The notes under the pieces were generated by a model. It was not told where the DNA came from. It worked only from the letters and a program-made list of their open reading frames with translations, and made no database searches. A program made the position numbers and the translations under genes. From an uncultured Flavobacteriales bacterium (lineage in GTDB: Bacteria; Bacteroidota; Bacteroidia; Flavobacteriales_D; Crocinitomicaceae), in assembly GCA_913054135.1 (NCBI GenBank), contig CAJXJK010000008.1, positions 124,001 to 188,000 of the forward strand: a DNA stretch of 64,000 nucleotides, written 5' to 3'. Shown here in pieces: positions 35,171-45,186 of this stretch (positions within the stretch are counted from its first letter, which is position 1; every line of letters begins with the position of its first letter).

Positions 35171-35638
35171 TTGCAGACGTCTCCTAAATATCAATTATTA
35201 GAGGCAAAAGCGAAGATTGAATGGTATTGCGCATACCAAGAAAGATGTGATTTTGAAGTTCGAAAAAAACTTCATGATTGGCATATGCCTTATGATCACA
35301 TTGACATTCTCATTTCAGATTTAATTGTAAATAATTTTCTCAATGAAGAGCGCTTTGCTTGTGCCTTTGTTTCAGGAAAGTTCCGCATCAAAAAATGGGG
35401 GCGCATCAAAATCAAACAGCATCTCAAACAAAAAAGAATTTCTGACTACTCTATCAATAAAGGAATGGAGGAAATTGACGAGGATGAATACCTAGAGGCC
35501 CTGAACAGCTTAATAGAATCTAAAAGCCGCCTTACCAAGTTTAAAAACAAATGGGATAGACGAGCAAAGCTCACTCGTTATTTGGCTTCAAAAGGGTATG
35601 AGAGTTATTTGATAGGTGAAGCTTTAGGAGAGGTTTAG
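35171..35638 (+). CDS. recX: Regulatory protein RecX
   Basis: 155 residues made of three-helix RecX repeats, with the typical RCDFEVRKKL-type first repeat, FLNEERFACAFVSGKFRIKKWG in the second and KWDRRAKLTRYLASKGY in the last. RecX inhibits RecA filament growth. The start is probably the TTG at 35171, 3 bp after rng; the next ATG would remove the first repeat. recA is not in the window. Coupling with an RNase gene is a lineage feature rather than a functional link. Confidence 0.88.
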   Translation: MQTSPKYQLLEAKAKIEWYCAYQERCDFEVRKKLHDWHMPYDHIDILISDLIVNNFLNEERFACAFVSGKFRIKKWGRIKIKQHLKQKRISDYSINKGMEEIDEDEYLEALNSLIESKSRLTKFKNKWDRRAKLTRYLASKGYESYLIGEALGEV

Positions 35639-35669
35639 AAATTCGTACTGAGTGCTTGACGCATCTCGC

Positions 35670-36983
35670 CTACTCCAACCCTTTCAAACCGTACTTCTTC
35701 TTGTACTTTTCGTACAATTCAATTTGGTGGTTGTGCATTGAAATGAATCGGCCTTTGACCATTGCCATATAGCCTTCATTTGACATCATATCAAGAGCAT
35801 TACCATCTGACACAAACAAGGTCGCGTCTTTGCCTTTTTCTAATGACCCAATTTTGTCATCAACACCTAAAATTTTAGCTGCATTTAAAGATATAGAAGC
35901 AACAGCTTGTTCTTCGGTCAAACCATAAGCCCAGGCAGTACCTGCCTGAAATGGTAAGTTTCTGGTGTTCATTACCTCCATATCACCTGCATTTGAAATG
36001 CAATAAAGTACTCCGGCAGTTTGCAACTTAGCGGCCAATTCATAATAAACAGCTACGTGATCATCTTCAAACTTTGGTAGCGAATGTGGACGACCAATAA
36101 TAACTGAAAAGTGATTTTCTTTCAATCGGTCAGTTACCAAGTAAGCGTCATATCCACCCACTAAAACAGGTAACTTAATATTAAACTCTCTTGCGAAATC
36201 AATAATATCATTAATCTCAGGAGCGAAATCAGCATGAATAAATAAACGTTTCTTTCCTTGAATTACTCCTCTCATTGCCTCCAATTTGATATCAAATTCG
36301 TCTGGTTTACTAACCTTGGCATAGGCTTCTGCCTTTCTGAAGAAATCCCATAAGGTATTTCTCTTTTCTACGTATTTATCGTTCTTTTTTGTTGGTCCTG
36401 GCTCAGCCCACCAGCCGGTTGTAGTATACTTTCGTGGCCAGTTAATGTGCACGCCGTCATCTTTTTTGTAGGCGGCATCTTCCCAATTCCAGCCATCTAA
36501 TGCCATCACTGACGAAGTTCCTGATACAAGACCACCACGCGGAGTTGCTTGCGAAACCAGAACTCCATTAGTTCTTACAGTATACATTACTTCAGAGTCA
36601 GTATTGAAACCTATTAAAGCTCTAATATTTGGATTAATGCTACCTGTCTCTTGAAAATCTCTTGTCGCTCGCACTGCATCAATTTCGGTCAAACCTAAGG
36701 TGATGTTCGGTGCAATGAACCCAGGATAAATATGTTTGCCTGTAATATCAATAATAGTATCCCACTCTGATTCTACAATTGCATTTGTGAGAGCATTCTC
36801 AACAAAAATGATTTTGCCTTTTTCAATTCCAATAGATGAATTGTCAATGTATTCTCCGTTACCAATATGCGCATGCCCGTGTTGAATGAGAACTTTATTA
36901 TGAACCATTTCAATTGGCGCAGGCGTTTGAGAAAAGCTAAGCAATCCTGCAAACAATAACGATATGGTAAAAATTAATTTCAT
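35670..36983 (-). CDS. Exported amidohydrolase-like protein lacking metal ligands
   Basis: 437 residues with a signal peptide (MKLIFTISLLFAGLLSFSQ). The fold is that of imidazolonepropionase-like amidohydrolases: an N-terminal beta-sandwich strand, YPGFIAPNITLGLTE where an active enzyme has GxxDxHxH, and a C-terminal GSLEKGKDATLFV. The HxH pair is replaced by an Asn/Thr/Gly stretch, and the usual late Asp is CISNAGD, so catalysis is unlikely. It begins 1 bp after the stop of the larger amidohydrolase, suggesting a paired partner role in the periplasm. Confidence 0.8.
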   Translation of the reverse strand: MKLIFTISLLFAGLLSFSQTPAPIEMVHNKVLIQHGHAHIGNGEYIDNSSIGIEKGKIIFVENALTNAIVESEWDTIIDITGKHIYPGFIAPNITLGLTEIDAVRATRDFQETGSINPNIRALIGFNTDSEVMYTVRTNGVLVSQATPRGGLVSGTSSVMALDGWNWEDAAYKKDDGVHINWPRKYTTTGWWAEPGPTKKNDKYVEKRNTLWDFFRKAEAYAKVSKPDEFDIKLEAMRGVIQGKKRLFIHADFAPEINDIIDFAREFNIKLPVLVGGYDAYLVTDRLKENHFSVIIGRPHSLPKFEDDHVAVYYELAAKLQTAGVLYCISNAGDMEVMNTRNLPFQAGTAWAYGLTEEQAVASISLNAAKILGVDDKIGSLEKGKDATLFVSDGNALDMMSNEGYMAMVKGRFISMHNHQIELYEKYKKKYGLKGLE

Positions 36984-36984
36984 T

Positions 36985-39900
36985 TTAGTGTCCTTCACTA
37001 TCACAATGGTAATGTGGATTTTCTCTCATGACTGGAGCTTTGGTTTCAGCCCCACCCTTTTTAGCATCCAACATTAATTTGATAATTCTCTTTCTTTCTA
37101 GTGCATCTCTTTCTTGAAGCTCATAGTTTCGTTCCCAATCATACAATAACATTCCATCAACAAATGTTTTCTCAACTTTAGCATGAATTGAAAGGGGATT
37201 ATCTGACCATAAAACAACATCTGCATCTTTACCCACCTTTAAGCTTCCTATTCTGTCATCCAAATGCAATAATATGGCAGGATTTAAGGTCACCATTTTC
37301 CAAGCCTCTTCTTGAGAAACTCCTCCATATTTAACTACTTTTCCGGCTTCTTGATTTAGACGTCTTCCCATTTCGGCATCATCTGAATTAATAGCTGTCA
37401 CTATTCCCATTTCATGAAGTATTGCGGCATTGTAAGGAATTGCTTCTTTCACCTCATATTTATATGCCCACCAATCTGCAAAGGTTGACCCGCCTGCTCC
37501 GTGAGCTTTCATTTTGTCAGCTACCTTATATCCTTCAAGAATGTGTGTAAATGTATTTACAGTGAAGCCCATTGAATCACCCACTTGCATCAACATATTA
37601 ATTTCAGATTGAATATAGGAATGACAAGAGATGAATCTTTTTTGATCCAAAATTTCTGAAATTGCATCTAACTCTAGATCTTTTCTAGGAGCATTAACAG
37701 TCTTTCTTTTTGAGTCAGACATTTTATAATAATCTGACCATGCTTTCTTGTATTCTTTAGCTTGTATAAAAGCATTATAGAAAACCTGCTCTACTCCCAA
37801 CCTTGTTTGAGGATATCTAATAGTATTAAAACTACCCCAGTTAGATTGTTTCACATTTTCTCCCAAAGCGAACTTGATGAATCCGTCAGTGATTGAATCT
37901 TCAAGCAACATCTCTTCTGGTGAGAAACCCCATTTTAATTTAATAAGTGCCGATTGACCTCCAATTGGATTTGCTGATCCGTGCAAAAGATGTGAAGCTG
38001 TTACACCTCCTGCTAACTGACGATAAATATTAATGTCGTCAGATCTTACAACATCTGAAATTGAGACCTCAGCTGAAACGGCTTGACCTCCTTCATTCAC
38101 GCCCTTACTAATAGCAATATGTGAATGTTCATCCACAATACCACAAGTAACATGCTTTCCGGTTCCGTCAATTACTGTTGCTCCTCCGGGTGCTCCTCCT
38201 GAATTAACGGCAATGATTTTTCCGTCTCTAATTGTCACAGAGGCGTTCTCCAAAACTCCTTCTTCTTCATTTGTCCAAACAGTGGCGTTTTTAATGAAGA
38301 ACGTTTCGGCTTTTGGCAGCTCTTCAAATCCATAAGCCATGTTAGGGAATTTTAATGTTGAAGCAGAAGTAGTATCAATTTTTACTTCCTTTTTTGTCTC
38401 CTTTTTCTTCTTGTATTTTTCTGATCTGATTCCACCCCAGTTAATCCATTTTCCATCAGGTAAAATTGCAGAACCATCCATTATTCCTAGGCCAGGGTGA
38501 TACGATCCATTTAATTGAATGATGCCATCATAGTTTTCATCATGCGTTTCAAACATCATACTTAGTTGGAGACCTGAAAACTCTAGTTCACATTTTACTT
38601 TCGTCGTATCCATTTTAGATATTCCTGCCGAATTTGTTTTGATCTCGTACACATGAATACTTGCTGTTGGTTTTTCAACCGTCCCTTCTACATGTAATTC
38701 ATAAACTATGTTGTTTAAGTTCAAATCATATTCGCCTCTCAAGTCGGCACGACCTACATCTTTAAATCTCTTTCTGTCACCATTACTCCAGTTTTCATAA
38801 ATGACACCATCTTCAAAAAGATCGCCTTTCACCACAATGAAGTTTGCAATTTTGCCGTTCTCAAGAGTTCCTAATTCATTGTGAACATTTAAAAATTTGG
38901 CAGGCGTTTCAGTTAATGCTCTTAGAGCCTCTTCTTTCGGTAAGCCACATTTAATCGCCTTCTTCAGATTCTTCATGAAGTCTGATTTCTTTTTTAATCC
39001 ATTTGTTGTCAATGCAAACTCAACTCCGTTTGAATGTAATAAGTATGGATTGTAAGGTTTCATTTCCCAATTCTTCAAGTCGGCCAAAGACACAAATCTT
39101 GAAGCATAAGGGTCTGTCATGTCAAATGGTTTCGGGAAGTTTAGCGGAACAATAAGCTTTGCTTGTGAAGCTTTAATTTCTTCAATTCGTTCAAAATCAT
39201 CTCCACCACTCAATGCTATTAATTGAAGATTAAACTCCTTTGCAATCTTCGCAGCTCTTAAGACTTCTAATTTAGAAGTAAGGCCAAAAATCTGTGGTAA
39301 TCTCAAATTTTCTAATCCTGCCTTCAATGAAATGTTTTCTTTATGCACTTCATTCAAACCTGCAAACCACTGCGCATCATAAATAAACTGTCTAATTAAA
39401 GCGATTGAACCCATTTGTGAAGACGGGTAAGACTGTCGTGAGCTTCCTTTTGAAAAAGATAGGTGATTAGCAACTTCTGCTTTGATGATATTATCAACTG
39501 TTGGGTGACTACTCAATGAAACTAAAGCCGCACTTCCTCTCATTATGCCGTCTTTGTGATGAGTTGAAACAGCACCAAATCCTAATTTTAAATACTCGTC
39601 TTTGTCTTTAAATGATTTCGAAGAAAATAAGTCGTAAGCATTGACTTCAGGATGAATTGCTTCATTCCAATAATAAGGACCTTCTTTTAAAGTATTAATC
39701 TGTGGTCTCGGATTCCATGGCTTTTGCTTTTGCTTCGTGATGCCGGCATCTGTGTATGGATCAATGAACGAAGGATAAATTGTAAAACCCTTCATGTCAA
39801 TTTTCACGGCATCTCTAGGCGGAACCTCGACGATTCCAACATTTTGAATAATACCATTTCGCACCACCAACATTCCGATAGGCAATGTCTTATCGGCACT

Positions 39901-40056
39901 CACCACAATCTTGCATCCTGTTAACACATAGGTTGTGTTTTTAGGGTCATGCATTCCGTTTTCAGGCTCAAACTCTTGTGAAATTGCAGCATTCGCAAAT
40001 AACAAGATGGCCAAAAAGCCAAAAATTGTTAGGATGCGATTAGAAATGCTGGTCAT
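36985..40056 (-). CDS. Exported tandem amidohydrolase (one active half)
   Basis: 1023 residues. A signal peptide (to about residue 26) is followed by two amidohydrolase units joined by a beta-rich linker with a Lys-rich stretch (about 430-570). The first unit has YPSFIDPYTDAG instead of HxH and appears inactive. The second keeps HSH (near residue 640), CHSYIQSE, THILEGY and INSDDAEM, a full metal set, so it should hydrolyse an amide or related bond of an unknown substrate in the periplasm. The gene overlaps nothing upstream and is coupled to the second amidohydrolase-like gene downstream. Confidence 0.85.
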   Translation of the reverse strand: MTSISNRILTIFGFLAILLFANAAISQEFEPENGMHDPKNTTYVLTGCKIVVSADKTLPIGMLVVRNGIIQNVGIVEVPPRDAVKIDMKGFTIYPSFIDPYTDAGITKQKQKPWNPRPQINTLKEGPYYWNEAIHPEVNAYDLFSSKSFKDKDEYLKLGFGAVSTHHKDGIMRGSAALVSLSSHPTVDNIIKAEVANHLSFSKGSSRQSYPSSQMGSIALIRQFIYDAQWFAGLNEVHKENISLKAGLENLRLPQIFGLTSKLEVLRAAKIAKEFNLQLIALSGGDDFERIEEIKASQAKLIVPLNFPKPFDMTDPYASRFVSLADLKNWEMKPYNPYLLHSNGVEFALTTNGLKKKSDFMKNLKKAIKCGLPKEEALRALTETPAKFLNVHNELGTLENGKIANFIVVKGDLFEDGVIYENWSNGDRKRFKDVGRADLRGEYDLNLNNIVYELHVEGTVEKPTASIHVYEIKTNSAGISKMDTTKVKCELEFSGLQLSMMFETHDENYDGIIQLNGSYHPGLGIMDGSAILPDGKWINWGGIRSEKYKKKKETKKEVKIDTTSASTLKFPNMAYGFEELPKAETFFIKNATVWTNEEEGVLENASVTIRDGKIIAVNSGGAPGGATVIDGTGKHVTCGIVDEHSHIAISKGVNEGGQAVSAEVSISDVVRSDDINIYRQLAGGVTASHLLHGSANPIGGQSALIKLKWGFSPEEMLLEDSITDGFIKFALGENVKQSNWGSFNTIRYPQTRLGVEQVFYNAFIQAKEYKKAWSDYYKMSDSKRKTVNAPRKDLELDAISEILDQKRFISCHSYIQSEINMLMQVGDSMGFTVNTFTHILEGYKVADKMKAHGAGGSTFADWWAYKYEVKEAIPYNAAILHEMGIVTAINSDDAEMGRRLNQEAGKVVKYGGVSQEEAWKMVTLNPAILLHLDDRIGSLKVGKDADVVLWSDNPLSIHAKVEKTFVDGMLLYDWERNYELQERDALERKRIIKLMLDAKKGGAETKAPVMRENPHYHCDSEGH

Positions 40057-40088
40057 TTAAGATTAGATTTGTCCAAAAATAAGCAATT

Positions 40089-40541
40089 ATGGCAACTTTA
40101 TATAAGATTCTTACGGCGTCTCATTCAGGATGGAGATGGATTGTCTTAATCCTACTAGTACTGGCGATTTTCTCGGCTTATAGAGGCTGGAAAAAGAAGG
40201 CAGAATTTACACCTATGGATAAAAAAATGGCCATGTTCGCAATGATCGCATTCCACTTGCAATGGACGTTTGGGCTCGTTTTGTACTTCATTAGTCCGAA
40301 AGTTCAGTTTGTTGAAGGATTTATGAAGAACAGCATGTTGAGATTTTACGGAATGGAGCATATAGTAGCCATGACAATCGCATTTGTTTTGATTACAATT
40401 GGTTATTCAAAATCAAAGAAGGTTGAAGACGGACCTGGAAAATTCAAGAAGATTTTTGTTTTCTACTTAATCGCTTTCATCATCATACTAGCATCAATTC
40501 CATGGCCATTTAGAGAAGCTCTTGGCGGCGGATGGATTTAA
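40089..40541 (+). CDS. Cytochrome b-like four-helix membrane protein
   Basis: 150 residues with four membrane helices. Conserved-looking His residues lie in helices: His12 (TASHSGWRW), His56 (AFHLQWTFG) and His90 (GMEHIVAM), followed by GGGW at the end. Homologues of this kind in Bacteroidota are often labelled cytochrome B; haem binding is inferred from the paired helix histidines. A -7 box TAGATTTG (40064-40071) lies 17 bp before the ATG. Function unknown. Confidence 0.65.
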   Translation: MATLYKILTASHSGWRWIVLILLVLAIFSAYRGWKKKAEFTPMDKKMAMFAMIAFHLQWTFGLVLYFISPKVQFVEGFMKNSMLRFYGMEHIVAMTIAFVLITIGYSKSKKVEDGPGKFKKIFVFYLIAFIIILASIPWPFREALGGGWI

Positions 40542-40550
40542 AATTAATTT

Positions 40551-41750
40551 GTGGGAGACGGATTTACTTATACTGAAATGATTCCTGAAGACGTAGTTCT
40601 TGTAGGAGTAATCACAAGTTCTCAATCAGAAGATGAGGCAAATGAATACTTGGATGAACTAGAGTTTCTAGCTGAAACTTCGGGAGCAATAACCAAAAAA
40701 AAATTCACTCAAAAAATCGACAAACCCAATCCTAAGACTTATGTAGGGTCAGGAAAAATTGAGGAAATAAGACTTTACGTTTTAAAGAATAATATTGACT
40801 GTGTGATTTTTGATGATGAATTATCACCTTCACAATTAAGAAATATTGAGCGCATTTTTGAGCGCAAAATTTTGGATAGAAATAATTTGATTCTAGACAT
40901 TTTTGCTAAAAGGGCTCGATCTGCAGATGCAAGAACACAAGTTGAGCTGGCTCAATATCAATACTTACTTCCTAGATTAACAAGACTTTGGACTCACCTT
41001 GATAGAACAAAAGGTGGAATTGGAATGAGAGGTCCGGGAGAAACTCAAATTGAGACGGATAGAAGAATCATTACTCAGAAAATATCCCTTTTAAAAGAGA
41101 AGCTTAAAAAGATAGATAAACAAAAAGCGGTACAAAGAGGAAATCGCGGTCAACTAGTGAGAGTAGCTCTTGTTGGTTATACGAATGTTGGTAAGTCAAC
41201 TATCATGAACATGCTGGCAAAGTCAGAAGTGTTTGCCGAGAATAAATTATTCGCCACCTTAGATACTACCGTGAGAAAAGTTGTGATTGAAAATCTTCCT
41301 TTTTTGTTATCCGATACAGTTGGGTTCATCAGAAAATTACCTCATCAACTAATTGAATCATTCAAATCTACACTTGATGAAGTTAGAGAAGCAGATATTC
41401 TAATTCATGTTTTAGACATTGCTCATCCTAGCTTTGAAGATCATTACAAAGTTGTTAATGAAACAATTGCTGACATTGTAAAAGACGGGAAAGAAAAACC
41501 AACCTTAGTAGTTTTCAATAAAGTTGACGCCTATAATCCAAAACCTGAAGACATAGGCTTTCATCCCGAAGGCAAACACTTTGCTCTAGAAGAATTGAAG
41601 AAAACTTGGATGTCAAAATTAGGAGACAACAATTGCATTTTCATCTCGGCACAAGAGAAAATCAACATCACTGAACTGAAGTCAAGAATGTATGAAGAAG
41701 TAAAAGAGATTTTTCAGGTGAGATATCCTTATCATAACTTCTTATATTGA
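40551..41750 (+). CDS. hflX: Ribosome-associated GTPase HflX
   Basis: 399 residues. The N-terminal glycine-rich domain includes TYVGSGKIEEIR and the RTQVELAQYQYLLPRLT segment; the GTPase has G1 VGYTNVGKST, G3 SDTVGFIRKLP and G4 NKVD. HflX splits stalled 70S ribosomes under stress. The frame starts at a GTG (40551); an ATG at 40578, just before EDVVLVGV, is an equally possible start. It lies 9 bp after the cytochrome b-like gene. Confidence 0.94.
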   Translation: MGDGFTYTEMIPEDVVLVGVITSSQSEDEANEYLDELEFLAETSGAITKKKFTQKIDKPNPKTYVGSGKIEEIRLYVLKNNIDCVIFDDELSPSQLRNIERIFERKILDRNNLILDIFAKRARSADARTQVELAQYQYLLPRLTRLWTHLDRTKGGIGMRGPGETQIETDRRIITQKISLLKEKLKKIDKQKAVQRGNRGQLVRVALVGYTNVGKSTIMNMLAKSEVFAENKLFATLDTTVRKVVIENLPFLLSDTVGFIRKLPHQLIESFKSTLDEVREADILIHVLDIAHPSFEDHYKVVNETIADIVKDGKEKPTLVVFNKVDAYNPKPEDIGFHPEGKHFALEELKKTWMSKLGDNNCIFISAQEKINITELKSRMYEEVKEIFQVRYPYHNFLY

Positions 41751-41848
41751 TTCATTTTTAATCCTTCTATTGAGCAAATTACCCTCTTGAAATAAGAACT
41801 TGGTCTCAATCTCAATTCTTGCTGAATAATTATAACTATTTTGGATAC

Positions 41849-43966
41849 GTGAAGATTCTTTTAACACAAATTATCATACTACTATCATTTTTCGGTCTTG
41901 GACAAGAATTAAGTCCGGCTGACTCCATAAAACAAAAAATTGATCGCTCAGATAACGCTTCTGTTCAAATTGAACTCTTGGTTGAGTTAGGATATTATTA
42001 TTCGGAAAATGAGATTGACTCACTTTTTGGCTATGCTCATAAATTGATCAATTTGGCGAGGTCAGGAGACCAACCATGTAATGAAGCCATTGGATATCAC
42101 TATAAAGGAAATTATTTCAGTGCAAAAGGCGAATATGATGATGCATTGTCTTTCTACAAAAAATCAATGACTCTTAGGGAGAGGCATTGCGACATAGAAA
42201 AAGTGGCCTCAAGTGCCGCCCAAATAGGCAATGTGAATGCAAGAATTGGCAACTATGACGAAGCATATTTGAGCTATTATCAGGCCATTGGAATTTACGA
42301 AGACTTGGGAGATGAAGAAAGTTTAGCTGCACAATATTCAAACCTGGGCTTGGTGGATGTTGACCGTGGCAAGTATCGAGATGCCGAAGAAAGTTTTACT
42401 AAAAGTTTGAATTATTTAAAGGGGAGTAAAGACTCTGTTCAATTAGGGCATACCTATAATAATTTCGGTAATCTCTACCAAACTGAAGAGAAGTATGATA
42501 CTGCAGTCGTTTATTTTCAAAAAGCCCTTCAAATTTATCGGTCTATTAATTACACTAGCGGTTTAGCTCACGGACTAAATAATATAGGTATCATTTATTA
42601 TTATCAAGGTCAAGAAGACAGCTGTATGAATTATTTCAAGCGGTCTTTGACTATTCGAAAAGAAATTGGAGAAATAGCTTCAATAGCTCAGAGCTATAAT
42701 AACATTGGGATTCTATATGGTTATCAAGCTAAATATAAGATGGCTGTTATTTATTCAGACTCTTCTCTGGCCTTGGCAAAAGAATCGGGATTAAAAGAGG
42801 AAATTCGAGATGCATATTCTAATTTATATGATGTCTATTGGGCGCAAAAAGACTATGAAAATGCCGCCATTAGTATCAAATTCTTCAGTGATTATCAAGA
42901 TTCGCTCAAATCAGAGCAGAGTGAACGTCTAATCAATGATGCGAAAATCAAATATGAAACCATCAAAACAGACAAAGAACTTCAAGAGAACCAGGCCTTG
43001 ATTGACCAAAATAATGCAGAACTAAAAAGAAAAGAAATCATCATTTGGGCGGCCTGTATTGGAGGGCTATTACTGATTTCATTGTTATTGGTGGTGTACA
43101 ACAGAAATAAGTTGACAAAAAGACAGAATAAAGTAATTGAAGATCAAAAATCAGAAGTTGAGCAAAAACAAACTGAAATCATAGACAGTATTAAATACGC
43201 TAAACGGATTCAAGACGCCATGCTAAAGTCTGAGGATGAGCAGTCAAAACATTTACCTGAAAACTTCGTGCTTTACATGCCAAAAGACATAGTTAGTGGA
43301 GACTTTTATTGGGTACATGAAGATGAGGAAACTCTTTATTTAGCCGTTGGAGATTGCACTGGACATGGGGTTCCAGGTGGCTTCTTAACTATGTTAGGCT
43401 CTTCAATGTTAAATGAAATAGTAAGCGGAGAAAAGAAACCAGAACCTGCTTTCATTTTAGATAAGTTAAGATCAAAAATAGTAGCTGAACTTTCTCAAAC
43501 AGGGAATATTGGCGAAAACCGAGATGGTATGGATTTGTCACTGGTAAAAATGAATCTAAAAACATTTGAGGTTTCTTGGGCAGGAGCAAACAATCCAATT
43601 TGGATTATTCCAGGTAACAATAGAGAATTGGCTTTTGTTGATCCGAAATACAAGTACAGGGAGTTGAACGAAATTAAGCCCAACAAACAACCTATCGCCC
43701 ACCACCACATTATGACTCCTTTCACAAATCATAAGTTCAAATTAGAAAAAGGTGATTTGTTTTATCTATTTTCTGACGGTTATGCTGACCAATTTGGCGG
43801 AGAAAAAGGAAAAAAATTCAAGTATAAGTCACTCATGAATTTGATGATTGAAACTAAAGCACAACCTCTCAGCGAAGTCAAAGAAAGGATGAATCAAGTA
43901 TTTCAAGACTGGAAAGGCGAACTCGAGCAGATTGATGACGTTTGTATTATGGGAGTTCGGGTCTAA
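41849..43966 (+). CDS. TPR - membrane - PP2C/SpoIIE phosphatase
   Basis: 705 residues from a GTG at 41849, which gives a clean signal peptide (to about residue 21); a TTG at 41819 would add ten residues. The periplasmic part holds at least six tetratricopeptide repeats (for example SAAQIGNVNARIGNYDEAYL, YNNFGNLYQTEEKYDTAVVY). A membrane helix (about 395-415) and a coiled coil lead to a cytoplasmic SpoIIE-type PP2C domain: IVSGDFYW, AVGDCTGHGVPGG, DGMDLSLV, SDGYADQFGG carry the metal-binding Asp residues. It should dephosphorylate a Ser/Thr-phosphorylated partner, probably an anti-sigma antagonist, in response to an envelope signal. No such partner is adjacent. Confidence 0.88.
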   Translation: MKILLTQIIILLSFFGLGQELSPADSIKQKIDRSDNASVQIELLVELGYYYSENEIDSLFGYAHKLINLARSGDQPCNEAIGYHYKGNYFSAKGEYDDALSFYKKSMTLRERHCDIEKVASSAAQIGNVNARIGNYDEAYLSYYQAIGIYEDLGDEESLAAQYSNLGLVDVDRGKYRDAEESFTKSLNYLKGSKDSVQLGHTYNNFGNLYQTEEKYDTAVVYFQKALQIYRSINYTSGLAHGLNNIGIIYYYQGQEDSCMNYFKRSLTIRKEIGEIASIAQSYNNIGILYGYQAKYKMAVIYSDSSLALAKESGLKEEIRDAYSNLYDVYWAQKDYENAAISIKFFSDYQDSLKSEQSERLINDAKIKYETIKTDKELQENQALIDQNNAELKRKEIIIWAACIGGLLLISLLLVVYNRNKLTKRQNKVIEDQKSEVEQKQTEIIDSIKYAKRIQDAMLKSEDEQSKHLPENFVLYMPKDIVSGDFYWVHEDEETLYLAVGDCTGHGVPGGFLTMLGSSMLNEIVSGEKKPEPAFILDKLRSKIVAELSQTGNIGENRDGMDLSLVKMNLKTFEVSWAGANNPIWIIPGNNRELAFVDPKYKYRELNEIKPNKQPIAHHHIMTPFTNHKFKLEKGDLFYLFSDGYADQFGGEKGKKFKYKSLMNLMIETKAQPLSEVKERMNQVFQDWKGELEQIDDVCIMGVRV

Positions 43967-44181
43967 CGAAACTCCTTAAAGCACCCCATTCTATTCGAGC
44001 ACCAATTTCTTTGTATCACACCTGATTCTCAGCTCATAAAAACCGCTTTCACATTTTTGAGTTCACTAAATTATACCTAACTTGAGACCCATAAATCAAA
44101 GCTACTATTTTGAATTGCCTATTTTCCTTTGTGAATAAATGAATGAGAATCGGCATATAAATCTAATTAAGAAACGAAACT

Positions 44182-44604
44182 ATGAGTGTAACCGCTATTA
44201 TGACTGATTTCAAATACATTACCATTAATTCAAATGACGACAGAATTCAGACTTTTTTCGATCAGTATTTGAATGACATTGAATTCTTTTTTCCTGATTT
44301 TGATATTGAAGAGATTTCATTCGCCGAAATTGAACTTATGATAATTGATGATCAACTATGTGGTATTCTGATTTATCAAGACAAAGGAGAGGAAATGCAC
44401 ATTGAACTCGACTACGTCATCAAAGAATTTAGAAACCTGGGTATTGGTCAATCTTACATTCCTTATTTATTTTATCAGTTTAAAAAAGCAGGGTATAAAG
44501 AGGTGTATGCTAAAACTGGAAATGAACGTCACAAATTGTACTTAAACACATTAGGCTTCAATTCTTCAAAAAGTCATCCTGACCTTTTAGAGCAAAAACT
44601 CTAA
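44182..44604 (+). CDS. GNAT-like acetyltransferase, copy 1
   Basis: 140 residues. The acetyl-CoA-binding motif is FRNLGIGQSYIP (motif A), preceded by the strand MHIELDYVIKE, with a final LYLNTLGF. This is the small GNAT fold. Start ATG at 44182; a second ATG at 44200 aligns better with the paralogue start. A paralogue lies 92 bp downstream. The substrate is unknown. Confidence 0.75.
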   Translation: MSVTAIMTDFKYITINSNDDRIQTFFDQYLNDIEFFFPDFDIEEISFAEIELMIIDDQLCGILIYQDKGEEMHIELDYVIKEFRNLGIGQSYIPYLFYQFKKAGYKEVYAKTGNERHKLYLNTLGFNSSKSHPDLLEQKL

Positions 44605-44696
44605 TTAAGCTCTCTTCATCTTTTATCTGGTCGATAGAATGCAGCTGCTCATAGAATTTAAAGCATGACAATAGGTCGCTCTTGTTAGATTGTGCT

Positions 44697-45101
44697 ATGC
44701 TTAAATTTGAATATAAAACAGTAAACTTCAAGAGCCCAGAATTTGAAGATTTCTATGGAACTTATCAAGATGACATAGAGTCGCTTTTTCCAAATTTTGA
44801 CTTGGAAGAAACATCACTATCTGATATAGAACTGTTAGAGGTTGACAATAAAATTTGTGGAGTCTACATCACTCAAGGAAAAGGTGAAACATTACATATT
44901 GAATTAGATTATGTAATTCAACAATATAGAGATTTAGGCATTGGACAAGAATACCTTCCTATTCAGTTTGAGAAGTATAAAAGAAAGGGATATAAAAATG
45001 TTCTCGCAAGCACTGGAAATATAATTCAACAGGATTACTTAGCTTCTTTGGGTTTCCTCAAACCTGAACGAATGGGTGAGCTGCATGAAAGAGTTTTATA
45101 A
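44697..45101 (+). CDS. GNAT-like acetyltransferase, copy 2
   Basis: 134 residues, with the same parts as the preceding gene: FPNFDLEETSLSDIELL, LHIELDYVIQQYRDLGIGQEYLP and DYLASLGF, clearly a tandem duplicate (very roughly half identical residues by eye). The ATG at 44697 is preferred over a TTG at 44682. It may have a different substrate from copy 1 after divergence. Confidence 0.75.
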   Translation: MLKFEYKTVNFKSPEFEDFYGTYQDDIESLFPNFDLEETSLSDIELLEVDNKICGVYITQGKGETLHIELDYVIQQYRDLGIGQEYLPIQFEKYKRKGYKNVLASTGNIIQQDYLASLGFLKPERMGELHERVL

Positions 45102-45186
45102 CAACTCTTTATTCAAAGGATATTCGTAATAATCCAAAACCAAATTGATAAACAATAAGAGATTAATAATTGAATAAATTCGCAAA

